64,000 nt of DNA from Pseudomonas viridiflava (GTDB lineage: Bacteria; Pseudomonadota; Gammaproteobacteria; Pseudomonadales; Pseudomonadaceae). Position numbers and translations under genes: made by a program. The stretch is from contig NZ_UTKY01000034.1 of assembly GCF_900583165.1 (NCBI RefSeq), forward strand, positions 248,001 through 312,000, read 5' to 3'. Shown in pieces: positions 1 through 7,820 of this stretch. A model generated the notes under the pieces. The model was not told the origin of the DNA. It ran no database searches and was given only the letters and a program-made list of their open reading frames with translations. Position 1 is the first letter of the stretch. The number at the start of each line of letters is the position of its first letter.

Positions 1-3000
1 CTGGCCAGAAGGCCGCTGGACACTGCCACGCTCAACACTCACTACACGTTGCTCTACACCGCGCGCCGGGAAGGGTTGCGCGCCGAGGCCAAGCTTCAGC
101 AAGCCTTGGCGCAGATCAGCATCGACGAACTGACGCGCCTGGAAACCGTGCTGGACCACCCGCTGCGCGCCGACCGCACTGACGATGCCTGCGTTGCCTC
201 TATAACGCTGTCGATCACACGTAAGAACAACACCACGGCCACGGTGACCACCCACGAACTCAAAGGCCCATTGGTCATCGCCACCGCCCAGGCGTTGGCC
301 GCCCCCCCTGAGGCGGCACATAGCCTGTTGCTTTATTGGCCAGGCAGCGGCGGCGGGCTGCAACGTTTTGGGTCGCGCCAGGCGCTGGCGCTGTCGGTCT
401 TACACATCTTGCCAGACGAACAGGTGCTGTCAGCGGATCTCAAGGAACTGATGGTCGACGCACTTGACCATGGCCTCAACCTCCAGCAGGTCGCCTTTGA
501 CGAGCAAGCGGCGCAAGTGCGCCTGGATCACCCGGCTCCCCCTGAGGATCGCCAACAACAAATCGAGCTGCAGAAGCTGCGCCTGCGGGCTCTGGAAACC
601 CTGCGGGTGCCCCGGCACGAAGCGCGCGATCTGGCCTACCTGCAGATCATCGAACAAGACAACAGCAGCCATCTGGCAGAGCAATTGCCCGCGTGGTTAC
701 GCGACCAGGCCCTTGCACATCGAGCTCGCCTCAAACCGCTGATCCAGGCTTACCTGCCGGCCCTGAGACGCGCGCAAGGCTTATTCGATCAATCGCTACC
801 CGCTCGCGACGACTACGTGCGATTGCAAATCGACGCGCGGCTACGTAGGGATTTCGACCTGAAACACGGTTATTCGGTGCAGCTGGAACTACCCGATGCG
901 GTCCAGCAGCAACGGGACACCATTACGGGCGGCAATATCGGCGGCACACCGACACGCATCGTGGATGTGCCCAGTAGCAAGCGCAGTAAAATCTCCCTTG
1001 AACAATTGGCAGTGGTCAACATCGACAGTGCCATGAGCCTGCGCCTGGGGTTTGTAAGTGCCCACGTCAAGGCCGATAACGACACGGAAAAAGCTGCATT
1101 GCAGGTCGGCCTCACCGGCGATTACCTGCTCCGAATGGTCCGCGACCTTAACCTGGCCAAACAGTACGAAAGACTGATCTATGACACGTTCAACGGCCAT
1201 GACCAAGAATCGACATTCGAGCGCCAGTACCGCCGTGAAGCGCTGATTGAACCCTGGCGCCTGATGCTGCGGTTACAGGGTCTGTGTGCGCGGATGCAAG
1301 ACCAATTGACGGACGACGAACTGCGTTTGCTGGACATCGCCATAGATGCAGATTCCGAGTCAGCATGGCGTGCGGGGTCATGGCGCATCAGTCTGCTGCC
1401 GGCCCACCTCGCTATCGGAGGGCGCGATACCAAAGAGGAGCAACCGATCACGCTTGCCGGTATCACCTTCATTCACGAAGAAACTTCCGGGCGGACCTTG
1501 CTGTACCTGCCCGATACGCCAGACCAGCGCTTCCTGCGGCGCTACGACAGCCTGGACCAGGCACGCCGGGGTCTGTTTGACCTGTGCCAGACCGACAACA
1601 TGGTGCTATACGTGGCGGGCCGGGCGATCAAGGGCGATGTCCGCGCCCATATGCTACGCATTGACCAAGCCCAGCAGAAACGCTTCGTCGACATCATTGG
1701 GGCAGGTACGCGCTGGCCGGTCACGACTTCATTGGCCGCTCATCAGTTGAACGCACATATGGGACGTCTGATCGAGGCCCACCGCAACGACGCGCGCTCC
1801 AACGAGGACCTCGCGCTGGAACGTTACGCGCTCAAGAGCGGGCACCTGTTCAATGGGATCAAGATTGCCCTGGGGTTTGTGCCCTTTGTCGGAACCGCTG
1901 TGTCCCTGATCGACGGTGTCACCAACCTGCATGGCGCCATCGACGCGTTTCGACACGGCGACACCCATCATGGCATCGAACAGCTGGCGTCAGTGTTCGA
2001 GTGCCTGATGTTTGCGGCCATGGATGTCGTGCCGATGCTCGCCGTGCCCGCCGTACGAGCCGATGCCGCCCGCCAGCTAATGCGCTTACGGCAGAACTCG
2101 CTGACCACCGGCCTTGATCCCACCTGGAAATCCCTGCCGTCGCGCCGCCCTGAAAGCGTTCTGCAGCGTTTCGACGGTTACGCCTATGAAAAACCGATTT
2201 CGCTGGCAGGCCTGCAACCCGCCAATGAAGGTATCTATCGCCAGGTTTATCGGCATGGCGAAGGTGACTTTATCGTTAACCAGGGCCAGGTGTTCCAGGT
2301 GGAATATGACAAGACGTACCGGACCCTGCGCTTGAGCGGCACCCGTACCAAGTCCTATAAACAACCGGTCGGTCTGGACAACAGCGGCGGCTGGGATACC
2401 CACGGCGCTTTGTATGGAGCCCTGGTCGACGGCGGACTGGCGGGTGGCGGCAACGTACTGGGGGCGCTGCTCGACCACCTGGAACCGAGGTGGCCTGTGG
2501 CAATTCGGGCACTGTTGCCACTTGAGTGGACTGATCACGCCATGCGTCGTCATATGGCGATTAACCGTAGAATCAACGCCATTGGCACCGAAATGGACCC
2601 ACAGCTACCGCGGACCAATGCGCTGTTACAAACCTATCAAAACGCGCACGCGGTTACCCAAACCTCATTGGCACCCGCTTTACAGCGTGCACTCGCACGT
2701 GAAATCGAGTTGGCGACACGTCAATATCAGGCGCTTCAAGAGGTGATGCCATTCAATTCACGCAGTAATTTAAGGGCCCTGCAAAACGATGCGAGCCGCA
2801 GTGCCTGGATCATTGTCGACCGCAGCGTACATCAAGCTCGAATTGCCGCACGTAACGTGGAGAACTTGGCGAATGCATTTGATGCGATCCACATCACATC
2901 CACACAAGCAGGGGACTTGAGACGTACTTTTCGCCAGCGCAAGGAAATCAGTCAGCAGATTCTCAACGAAATGGACGTGCTGGAATCAGCTATCGAGCAC

Positions 3001-4275
3001 ATCAATACCTGGAGGGACCGCCTCACCGTCCAGGCTCATCGGGATCAAATCGGTTCAGCCGCCAGCTTGATCACGCGCACCTATGATGTTGAATTTCGAG
3101 ACGCGGTCAGAACCAGCCATCGAATCGAAACGTTCCTTAACTATGACGATGCCGACGACTATTCCCACTTCTACCTGCAAGGACAACTCTTCACCGCTTA
3201 TCTGGACGTTAATGCTGCGCTGCAAACTCAGCGCTATGTAAGCCTGGTAAGCACTACGCCGACTCAGCGCATGCGTATTCTGGAAAGCTGCATATCCAGT
3301 TACAACGAGTTCAGAGTGCGCTTGATGACGTTGAGTGCAGGCTATCCGCGGCACTTCGACATGCCTCAGCTTGAACCCCTGTTGACTGAGCTGGAGAAAA
3401 TGGCCCACCACGCCCGCAGGCGACTGGCAGAACGTGCCCCCATTCGCCCAGCGACTCAACCGAACGAACCGCGCAGGGAAGTGTTTGAAACTGAAGATAA
3501 TCGCCTGTTGATCGGATCACCGAGTAACGACCCCACCACGGGACGGCCGCGTTATGAAATCGAAAATGCCATGGGGCAAGCGGAAAACTGGGTGCGAAAT
3601 TCAAGCGGAAGGTATCAGTTGCAGAACCCGACGACCTACCCACTTGCAGCGCCTGATTCCAGCACCAGAACCTTCATGATCAACGAGGCCAAGCAACGGA
3701 TAACGGCAATACCCGACTATGTGGCGAAGGTGAAGGAATACGCAGGTCGCAATATGCTGCCTGTGGACGTTGAAGAAATGATGATCCGGGAAGCTGCCGA
3801 ATTGACGTTAAGGTCCAATCGGATTGCCCGTGTCGCGGCAGATGACACCATCATCCAGCAACTGAAAGACGAATCGGCAAACCTCACCCGCATGGGGCGC
3901 CAACTGCGTACGGAGCAAACGCTAAAAACACGCAAACCGACCGACGGCATGTTGGATGACCTGGCCAGGCATGGTGTCGTAGAAGTGAAGAAGACCAGCC
4001 CCCTTCAAGCGTTGGGTAAACGCCCTGACGGCCGGACAGACTACCTCCAGGAATTTGAAATATGGACGAAAGAACCGGCGAGGCTCTTGTGGTATGCACA
4101 CTTTCACTACAGTAAAAAAACGCCGTTATTGGGTGAGTTCGAGAAAGGCCATTTGAAGTTGCCTGAACATCGCTTCCTTACCCATGCGGACGCTCCAGAC
4201 CTGCCTTACGCCGAGATCGGAAAAAAATCCTCCGCACTGGAACATTTCAAGTCGTTTGACTCCGCTTTTACTTAA
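1..4275 (+). CDS. Giant toxin-like protein of the NEL/dermonecrotic-toxin-like family, 5'-truncated by the window edge
   Basis: The frame is open to base 1, so the true start lies outside the window; the TTG at 49 is only the first start-like codon. At least 1424 residues are visible. A hydrophobic stretch around residues 600-670 (from base 49), containing IALGFVPFVGTAVSLIDG, resembles the hydrophobic segment at the same relative place in the large proteins at 13795 and 25334, and the N-terminal half shares their composition (helical, Arg/Leu/Gln-rich). No leucine-rich repeats and no Cys-x-Asp NEL signature are seen. The C-terminal 100 residues form a compact region (LLWYAHFHYSKK, HLKLPEHRF) that I associate with Pseudomonas proteins annotated as DUF6543/dermonecrotic-toxin-like. 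Inferred: a secreted toxin or effector with the shared entry module and a different payload. Followed by a terminator hairpin at 4288. Confidence 0.7.
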   Translation: MARRPLDTATLNTHYTLLYTARREGLRAEAKLQQALAQISIDELTRLETVLDHPLRADRTDDACVASITLSITRKNNTTATVTTHELKGPLVIATAQALAAPPEAAHSLLLYWPGSGGGLQRFGSRQALALSVLHILPDEQVLSADLKELMVDALDHGLNLQQVAFDEQAAQVRLDHPAPPEDRQQQIELQKLRLRALETLRVPRHEARDLAYLQIIEQDNSSHLAEQLPAWLRDQALAHRARLKPLIQAYLPALRRAQGLFDQSLPARDDYVRLQIDARLRRDFDLKHGYSVQLELPDAVQQQRDTITGGNIGGTPTRIVDVPSSKRSKISLEQLAVVNIDSAMSLRLGFVSAHVKADNDTEKAALQVGLTGDYLLRMVRDLNLAKQYERLIYDTFNGHDQESTFERQYRREALIEPWRLMLRLQGLCARMQDQLTDDELRLLDIAIDADSESAWRAGSWRISLLPAHLAIGGRDTKEEQPITLAGITFIHEETSGRTLLYLPDTPDQRFLRRYDSLDQARRGLFDLCQTDNMVLYVAGRAIKGDVRAHMLRIDQAQQKRFVDIIGAGTRWPVTTSLAAHQLNAHMGRLIEAHRNDARSNEDLALERYALKSGHLFNGIKIALGFVPFVGTAVSLIDGVTNLHGAIDAFRHGDTHHGIEQLASVFECLMFAAMDVVPMLAVPAVRADAARQLMRLRQNSLTTGLDPTWKSLPSRRPESVLQRFDGYAYEKPISLAGLQPANEGIYRQVYRHGEGDFIVNQGQVFQVEYDKTYRTLRLSGTRTKSYKQPVGLDNSGGWDTHGALYGALVDGGLAGGGNVLGALLDHLEPRWPVAIRALLPLEWTDHAMRRHMAINRRINAIGTEMDPQLPRTNALLQTYQNAHAVTQTSLAPALQRALAREIELATRQYQALQEVMPFNSRSNLRALQNDASRSAWIIVDRSVHQARIAARNVENLANAFDAIHITSTQAGDLRRTFRQRKEISQQILNEMDVLESAIEHINTWRDRLTVQAHRDQIGSAASLITRTYDVEFRDAVRTSHRIETFLNYDDADDYSHFYLQGQLFTAYLDVNAALQTQRYVSLVSTTPTQRMRILESCISSYNEFRVRLMTLSAGYPRHFDMPQLEPLLTELEKMAHHARRRLAERAPIRPATQPNEPRREVFETEDNRLLIGSPSNDPTTGRPRYEIENAMGQAENWVRNSSGRYQLQNPTTYPLAAPDSSTRTFMINEAKQRITAIPDYVAKVKEYAGRNMLPVDVEEMMIREAAELTLRSNRIARVAADDTIIQQLKDESANLTRMGRQLRTEQTLKTRKPTDGMLDDLARHGVVEVKKTSPLQALGKRPDGRTDYLQEFEIWTKEPARLLWYAHFHYSKKTPLLGEFEKGHLKLPEHRFLTHADAPDLPYAEIGKKSSALEHFKSFDSAFT

Positions 4276-4287
4276 TGGCGGGTGTAA

Positions 4288-4312
4288 CCCCCTCTGAAAA
4301 GAGGGGGCTTCT
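4288..4312 (+). terminator. Rho-independent-like terminator after the first toxin gene
   Basis: Arms CCCCCTCT and AGAGGGGG flank a GAAA loop, followed by CTTCT. It begins 13 bases after the stop codon at 4275. The T tract is short, so efficiency is uncertain. Confidence 0.6.
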
Positions 4313-4387
4313 ACATCGACAGCTTGCACAACATGAGACAAACTCAACCGCTATCGAATCTGTATAAAATTAGCTCATGGTGTACTT

Positions 4388-5305
4388 GTGCTCGAAATTC
4401 GTCACCTCAAAACCCTGCACGCCCTGCGTGAAGCCGACAGCCTGGTGGAAGCTGCCGAGCGTTTGCACCTGACGCAGTCGGCGCTATCGCATCAATTCAA
4501 AGAATTGGAAGAACGCTTGGGCATGCAGTTGTTCGTGCGCAAGACCAAGCCGCTGCGCTTCACCAGCGCCGGCCTGCGTCTGCTGCAACTGGCTGATGCG
4601 ACGCTGCCGCTGCTGCGCGGTGCCGAGCGTGATATCGCGCGGCTGGCGGGCGGCACTGCGGGGCGATTGCACATGGCGATCGAGTGCCACAGTTGCTTTC
4701 AATGGCTAATGCCGACCATCGACCAGTTCCGCGATGCCTGGCCTGAAGTTGAGCTGGACCTGGCCTCTGGTTTTGCCTTTGCGCCACTGCCAGCCCTGGC
4801 CCGTGGCGACCTGGACTTAGTCGTGACGTCCGACCCGCAGGAATTGCCGGGCATCACCTACGTGCCTCTGTTCACCTACGAAGCCATGCTGGCGGTGGCC
4901 AACCAGCATGGGTTGGCGAACAAGCCGTACATCGTGCCCGAAGACCTGCTCACCGAAACCCTGATCACCTACCCCGTGGAGCGCGACCGCTTGGACATCT
5001 TCACGCGGTTCCTGGAACCCGCCGACGTGGAACCGGCCCAAGTACGCACATCGGAACTGACCGTGATGATGATGCAACTGGTCGCGAGCGGCCGTGGCGT
5101 ATGCGGCATGCCCCATTGGGCGTTGCATGAATACAGCTCGCGCGGCTATGTGAAGGCCAAGCGCCTGGGGGAGAAAGGTTTGTTTGCGACGCTGTACGCG
5201 GGGATTCGTGCGGACATGCTGGATGCGCCCTACATGCGCGACTTTTTGCTGACGGCCAAGGACACCTCGTTCTCCACGCTGGATGGCGTGAGCGCCGTAC
5301 GATAA
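4388..5305 (+). CDS. metR: MetR, LysR-type regulator of methionine biosynthesis
   Basis: A 305-residue LysR-family protein with an N-terminal winged helix (residues 3-60, including LTQSALSHQFKELEERLG) and a substrate-binding effector domain (about 90-295). The sequence, notably the HLKTL start, the QSALSHQ recognition helix and the CHSCFQWLMP segment, matches MetR. MetR uses homocysteine as co-effector and activates metE, metH and related genes in gammaproteobacteria. The GTG at 4388 gives the canonical N-terminus MLEIRHLKTL. A TATAAA-like -10 lies near 4362. No met gene is adjacent here, so its targets are elsewhere. Confidence 0.92.
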   Translation: MLEIRHLKTLHALREADSLVEAAERLHLTQSALSHQFKELEERLGMQLFVRKTKPLRFTSAGLRLLQLADATLPLLRGAERDIARLAGGTAGRLHMAIECHSCFQWLMPTIDQFRDAWPEVELDLASGFAFAPLPALARGDLDLVVTSDPQELPGITYVPLFTYEAMLAVANQHGLANKPYIVPEDLLTETLITYPVERDRLDIFTRFLEPADVEPAQVRTSELTVMMMQLVASGRGVCGMPHWALHEYSSRGYVKAKRLGEKGLFATLYAGIRADMLDAPYMRDFLLTAKDTSFSTLDGVSAVR

Positions 5306-5315
5306 AGCCACCCAT

Positions 5316-5406
5316 ATGGGAGCTGGCTTGCCTGCGATTGCGGTGGGTCAGTCAACCTTTTAGTGATTGATAGGACGCCTTCGCGGGCAAGCCCGCTCTT
5401 GCAGGG
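5316..5406. repeat. REP doublet of mixed class
   Basis: A first half TGGGAGCTGGCTTGCCTGCG and a second, inverted half related to CGCGGGCAAGCCCGCTC lie between the convergent metR and GNAT genes. The two halves belong to different REP sequence classes, so this is a composite or decayed element, not a clean REPIN. Confidence 0.7.
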
Positions 5407-5429
5407 GATCGTGGTTTCACATCGAACGA

Positions 5430-5936
5430 TCAGTCGGTCTTGAGTTCACGCCACATGTGGATCTTGTCGAAGTACTCGACGCCCACCCGCACCGCCAGCG
5501 GCTCCAGGCCGTACTGGATGAAACCGCAGCGCTGGTACAACGCAAAGGCTGCGTCATTGCCAGCGGTGACGGTCAACTGGACCAGCTTGAGGCGTGGCTG
5601 CTTGCGTGCCTCATCCAGTGCCGCATCGACCAAGCGACGACCCAAGCCCTGTTGCTGATGGCTGGCGTTCACATACATGCCAAACAGCGTCACCTTGTGC
5701 CGCGCCTTCTCCCGGGGCTCGAAGGCCAGGCCGACAATGCCCGCCAGCGCCTCGCCATCAAACGCACCCAGTATGCGATCCAACGGACTCTCCAAGCGTT
5801 TTTCCCACCAACTCAACGGCATCGCTGCGCGCTCTGCCACGCTGGAGGTAAACGCCTGGGGATAAACACCATAGGCTTCAAGCATCAACGCTCGATAAGC
5901 CACGGCGTCGTCGGCCTTTAGCGTGCGAATGTTCAT
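5430..5936 (-). CDS. GNAT family N-acetyltransferase
   Basis: A 168-residue protein with a GNAT fold: the N-terminal MNIRTLKADDAVAYRALMLEAYG segment is typical, and acetyl-CoA-binding motif A is visible as SHQQQGLGRRLVDAALDEAR (Q-x-x-G-x-G/A). It probably transfers acetyl from acetyl-CoA to a small molecule or protein amine; the substrate cannot be predicted. Its ATG overlaps the TGA of the upstream NUDIX gene by 4 bases (ATGA, 5933-5936), so the two are translationally coupled and form one unit. Confidence 0.88.
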   Translation of the reverse strand: MNIRTLKADDAVAYRALMLEAYGVYPQAFTSSVAERAAMPLSWWEKRLESPLDRILGAFDGEALAGIVGLAFEPREKARHKVTLFGMYVNASHQQQGLGRRLVDAALDEARKQPRLKLVQLTVTAGNDAAFALYQRCGFIQYGLEPLAVRVGVEYFDKIHMWRELKTD

Positions 5937-6340
5937 GCCGTCAGCGATTGGCGGTAAAACGGCAGGATCAAGTCGCGCGTCAGGGGCGCCAACTGCAGGC
6001 CACCGTCGCCGCTCGGGTCGATCCAGCGCACTTCTTCGATCTCGGCAGCGGGGGTCACTGCGATGTCGATATTCACCTGAAACAATTGGGCCTGCACGGT
6101 AAACCCCGGCTCATTGGCGGCGGGCGCAGAAAACGTGCCCAGGTACACGGCGGTGCTGGGGTCGATGTGCAGGTTGAGTTCTTCGTGCAGCTCACGGGCC
6201 AGGGCTTGGGCCGGTTGCTCACCGGCGTCGATCTTGCCACCGGGTTGCATGAACGCCTGGGTGCCGCGCTTGCGCACGAGCAGGGTCTGGCCATCCTTAC
6301 CGATCAAGAGGGCCGCGGCGATGCGAATAGTGGTGGGCAT
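5933..6340 (-). CDS. NUDIX hydrolase
   Basis: A 135-residue protein from the ATG at 6340 (start MPTTIRIAAALLIG; the frame is open further upstream but that part is not conserved-looking). The Nudix box G-x5-E-x7-R-E-x2-E-E is present as GGKIDAGEQPAQALARELHE followed by ELNL, with the usual final Gly position replaced by Asn. These enzymes hydrolyse nucleoside diphosphates linked to another moiety; in this short family the substrate is often an oxidised or non-canonical nucleotide, but this cannot be decided here. It overlaps the GNAT gene by 4 bases. Confidence 0.88.
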   Translation of the reverse strand: MPTTIRIAAALLIGKDGQTLLVRKRGTQAFMQPGGKIDAGEQPAQALARELHEELNLHIDPSTAVYLGTFSAPAANEPGFTVQAQLFQVNIDIAVTPAAEIEEVRWIDPSGDGGLQLAPLTRDLILPFYRQSLTA

Positions 6341-6402
6341 GGGATGGCTTCCTTGGCTGCAAAGGGCGCAAGGATCACATGCCCCGTAGGCACGCCGCAA
6401 TC

Positions 6403-6430
6403 AATGTGGGAGCCAGTCGGCTCCCACATT
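6403..6430. repeat. Perfect 12-bp hairpin, possible REP remnant or terminator of rpmE2
   Basis: Arms AATGTGGGAGCC and GGCTCCCACATT pair perfectly around the loop AGTC. It lies 16 bases downstream of the rpmE2 stop on the minus strand. There is no T tract after it, so it may act as an mRNA-end stabiliser and not as an intrinsic terminator. The GTGGGAG edge is shared with local REP elements. Confidence 0.6.
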
Positions 6431-6445
6431 CGACCTGGGTAAGCC

Positions 6446-6718
6446 TCAGGCCTCAGCTTTCTTAGGGTTCGAGCCGAATGAAGCAAAGCGCTTGTTGAAC
6501 CCGGCAATCCGCCCTTCAGCCTGAGTCTTACGTTGTTGGCCGGTGTAGACCGGGTGCGAGGCGCTGGACACGTCCAATGGAATATAAGGGTAGGTGTTGC
6601 CATCGCTATGCTTATGAGTACGGTCGCTGTAGGCGGTGGAGCCGATCAAAAAGTACACGTCAGCGGCGGTGTCGTGGAACAGCACCTTGCGGTAGTCGGG
6701 ATGGATTCCAGCTTTCAT
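6446..6718 (-). CDS. rpmE2: Type B 50S ribosomal protein L31 (zinc-independent paralogue)
   Basis: A 90-residue protein from the ATG at 6718 ([16 protein letters not shown]). It lacks the CxxC zinc ribbon of type A L31 and carries the type B features ([32 protein letters not shown]). In many bacteria such C-minus paralogues replace the zinc-containing L31 during zinc starvation, releasing zinc. A Zur-type palindrome at 6750-6768, about 40 bases upstream of the start, supports that role. Shine-Dalgarno GGAGG is 8 bases upstream. The longer frame to 6781 runs through this operator and is not coding. Confidence 0.93.
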   Translation of the reverse strand: MKAGIHPDYRKVLFHDTAADVYFLIGSTAYSDRTHKHSDGNTYPYIPLDVSSASHPVYTGQQRKTQAEGRIAGFNKRFASFGSNPKKAEA

Positions 6719-6749
6719 AAAGCCTCCGGGGCGTTTGGATGCATTTGTA

Positions 6750-6768
6750 TTGTTATACAGTAACACAA
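6750..6768 (-). promoter_or_regulatory. Zur-type zinc operator of rpmE2
   Basis: TGTTA-TACAG-TAACA on the plus strand (6752-6766) fits the TGTTA-N5-TAACA core of gammaproteobacterial Zur boxes exactly, with AT-rich flanks. It is centred about 41 bases upstream of the rpmE2 start, where a repressor would block transcription. A related site precedes the ZnuD-like gene at 32660. Confidence 0.7.
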
Positions 6769-6834
6769 ACAGCAAGCCCAAACGAGAACCGATTGCAATA
6801 AGGGTAGACCTGGAACGTCTAGCCGCAGGCTACC

Positions 6835-7656
6835 TCAAACAGAAAAATCGCTGGCCACATCCAATAGCGCCTTGACCGACGCCGGCGTAGCCTCGTTTTT
6901 TCTCACCACGTCGGCCCCCCCACGCAAGACTGCTCGAAGGTCGCCAGTGACGACACCGCTGATGGCCTGGCTCAGGCCATCATTCATCGTCTTGTCGAAT
7001 CCAGCCTTCGCCCCCGCGATGGCTGGAGCAAGACCCGCCTCTGACTTCCCGATCTCCAGCAACACATTGCTCAGCCCTGGAATAAACCAGAGTTTCTTGC
7101 CGGCCTCTCCTGCGGCCCACTGCAGGTTGTCCTTGTTAGTGCCGTGGGGTGTGACATGGGAATCGCTGGTCGTATCCAGCCGATGATCTGCCCTCAAGGC
7201 GCTATACCCTTGCTCCGTGAAGTCTTTCCACATGCCTGCCGGCGTGCCGTGCCGCGCATCGCCGCTGCTGGTGATGCCTTCAAGATCACCGTTGCCACTG
7301 GCCTGTTGACGGTCTTCGCCGGTTGCAGACATCGAGGCGTCGATGTAATTGAGCACTCGAGCGGCATTGAACGCGGCATCTGCGCGTGCATCCGGGTTGG
7401 GATTGCTGGCCGTCCAGTCCCCCAAGCGTTGGTAAGCCAGTTCCCGGTTGATATCTTTCTGATGACCGAGTCGTTTGAGGATAGGGTTGTCGTCGATAAT
7501 GCGATCAGCACTGCGGTGATCTCCCGCCGGGCGGCCAGTGGCCGAGTCCGGTTTTGATCGAACGTCCCGCTCGGCGTTTTCAAACCGTGTGGCGCTGGTT
7601 TCCTGCGCGGATATCGACGGCGATGGAATCGAGTGGGGAGTAGAGCTGATATGCAT
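6835..7656 (-). CDS. Orphan protein behind a hrp-box-like promoter, candidate type III secretion substrate
   Basis: A 273-residue protein that I do not recognise. The first 50 residues are rich in Ser, Thr, Pro and Ala and poor in hydrophobic residues (MHISSTPHSIPSPSISAQET), as in type III secretion signals of Pseudomonas effectors; there is no Sec signal peptide, lipobox or convincing membrane segment. The centre is polar with many Asp, Asn and Gly. The C-terminal third contains helices with Ala/Gly-rich faces (GLSNVLLEIGKSEAGLAPAI, LLDVASDFSV). A HrpL-type motif at 7698-7726 lies about 42 bases upstream. A Shine-Dalgarno (TAGGAGG) precedes the ATG. Inferred function: translocated effector or helper; alternative: a cytoplasmic stress protein. 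Confidence 0.6.
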   Translation of the reverse strand: MHISSTPHSIPSPSISAQETSATRFENAERDVRSKPDSATGRPAGDHRSADRIIDDNPILKRLGHQKDINRELAYQRLGDWTASNPNPDARADAAFNAARVLNYIDASMSATGEDRQQASGNGDLEGITSSGDARHGTPAGMWKDFTEQGYSALRADHRLDTTSDSHVTPHGTNKDNLQWAAGEAGKKLWFIPGLSNVLLEIGKSEAGLAPAIAGAKAGFDKTMNDGLSQAISGVVTGDLRAVLRGGADVVRKNEATPASVKALLDVASDFSV

Positions 7657-7697
7657 GAACGGCCTCCTATAGGCATTTTCTTAAACCTTGCAGCCGT

Positions 7698-7726
7698 TGC
7701 GTGGCATACGCAGCCCCAACAGTTCC
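7698..7726 (-). promoter_or_regulatory. Candidate hrp box (HrpL sigma factor promoter)
   Basis: On the minus strand the site reads GGAACT, 16 bases, CCACGCA. The HrpL consensus is GGAACC-N15/16-CCAC-N2-A, so only the sixth base differs. It points at the gene starting at 7656. One or two matches of this quality would be expected by chance in 64 kb, so it is position and context that raise it. Confidence 0.5.
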
Positions 7727-7820
7727 CCTGCCGACCCAGCGTCTTCACACCTTGTTCACGCTCCAAGTACAGGCGCAGAATGCTGGATCGACCTCTAGCG
7801 TTGAATCCAAGGAAAACCGT

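Noticed and set aside
7701..7820. Upstream extension of the glutamate-synthase-like gene
   Set aside because: The ATG at 7821 has a good ribosome binding site and starts the membrane anchor; the extension is polar and crosses the candidate hrp box.
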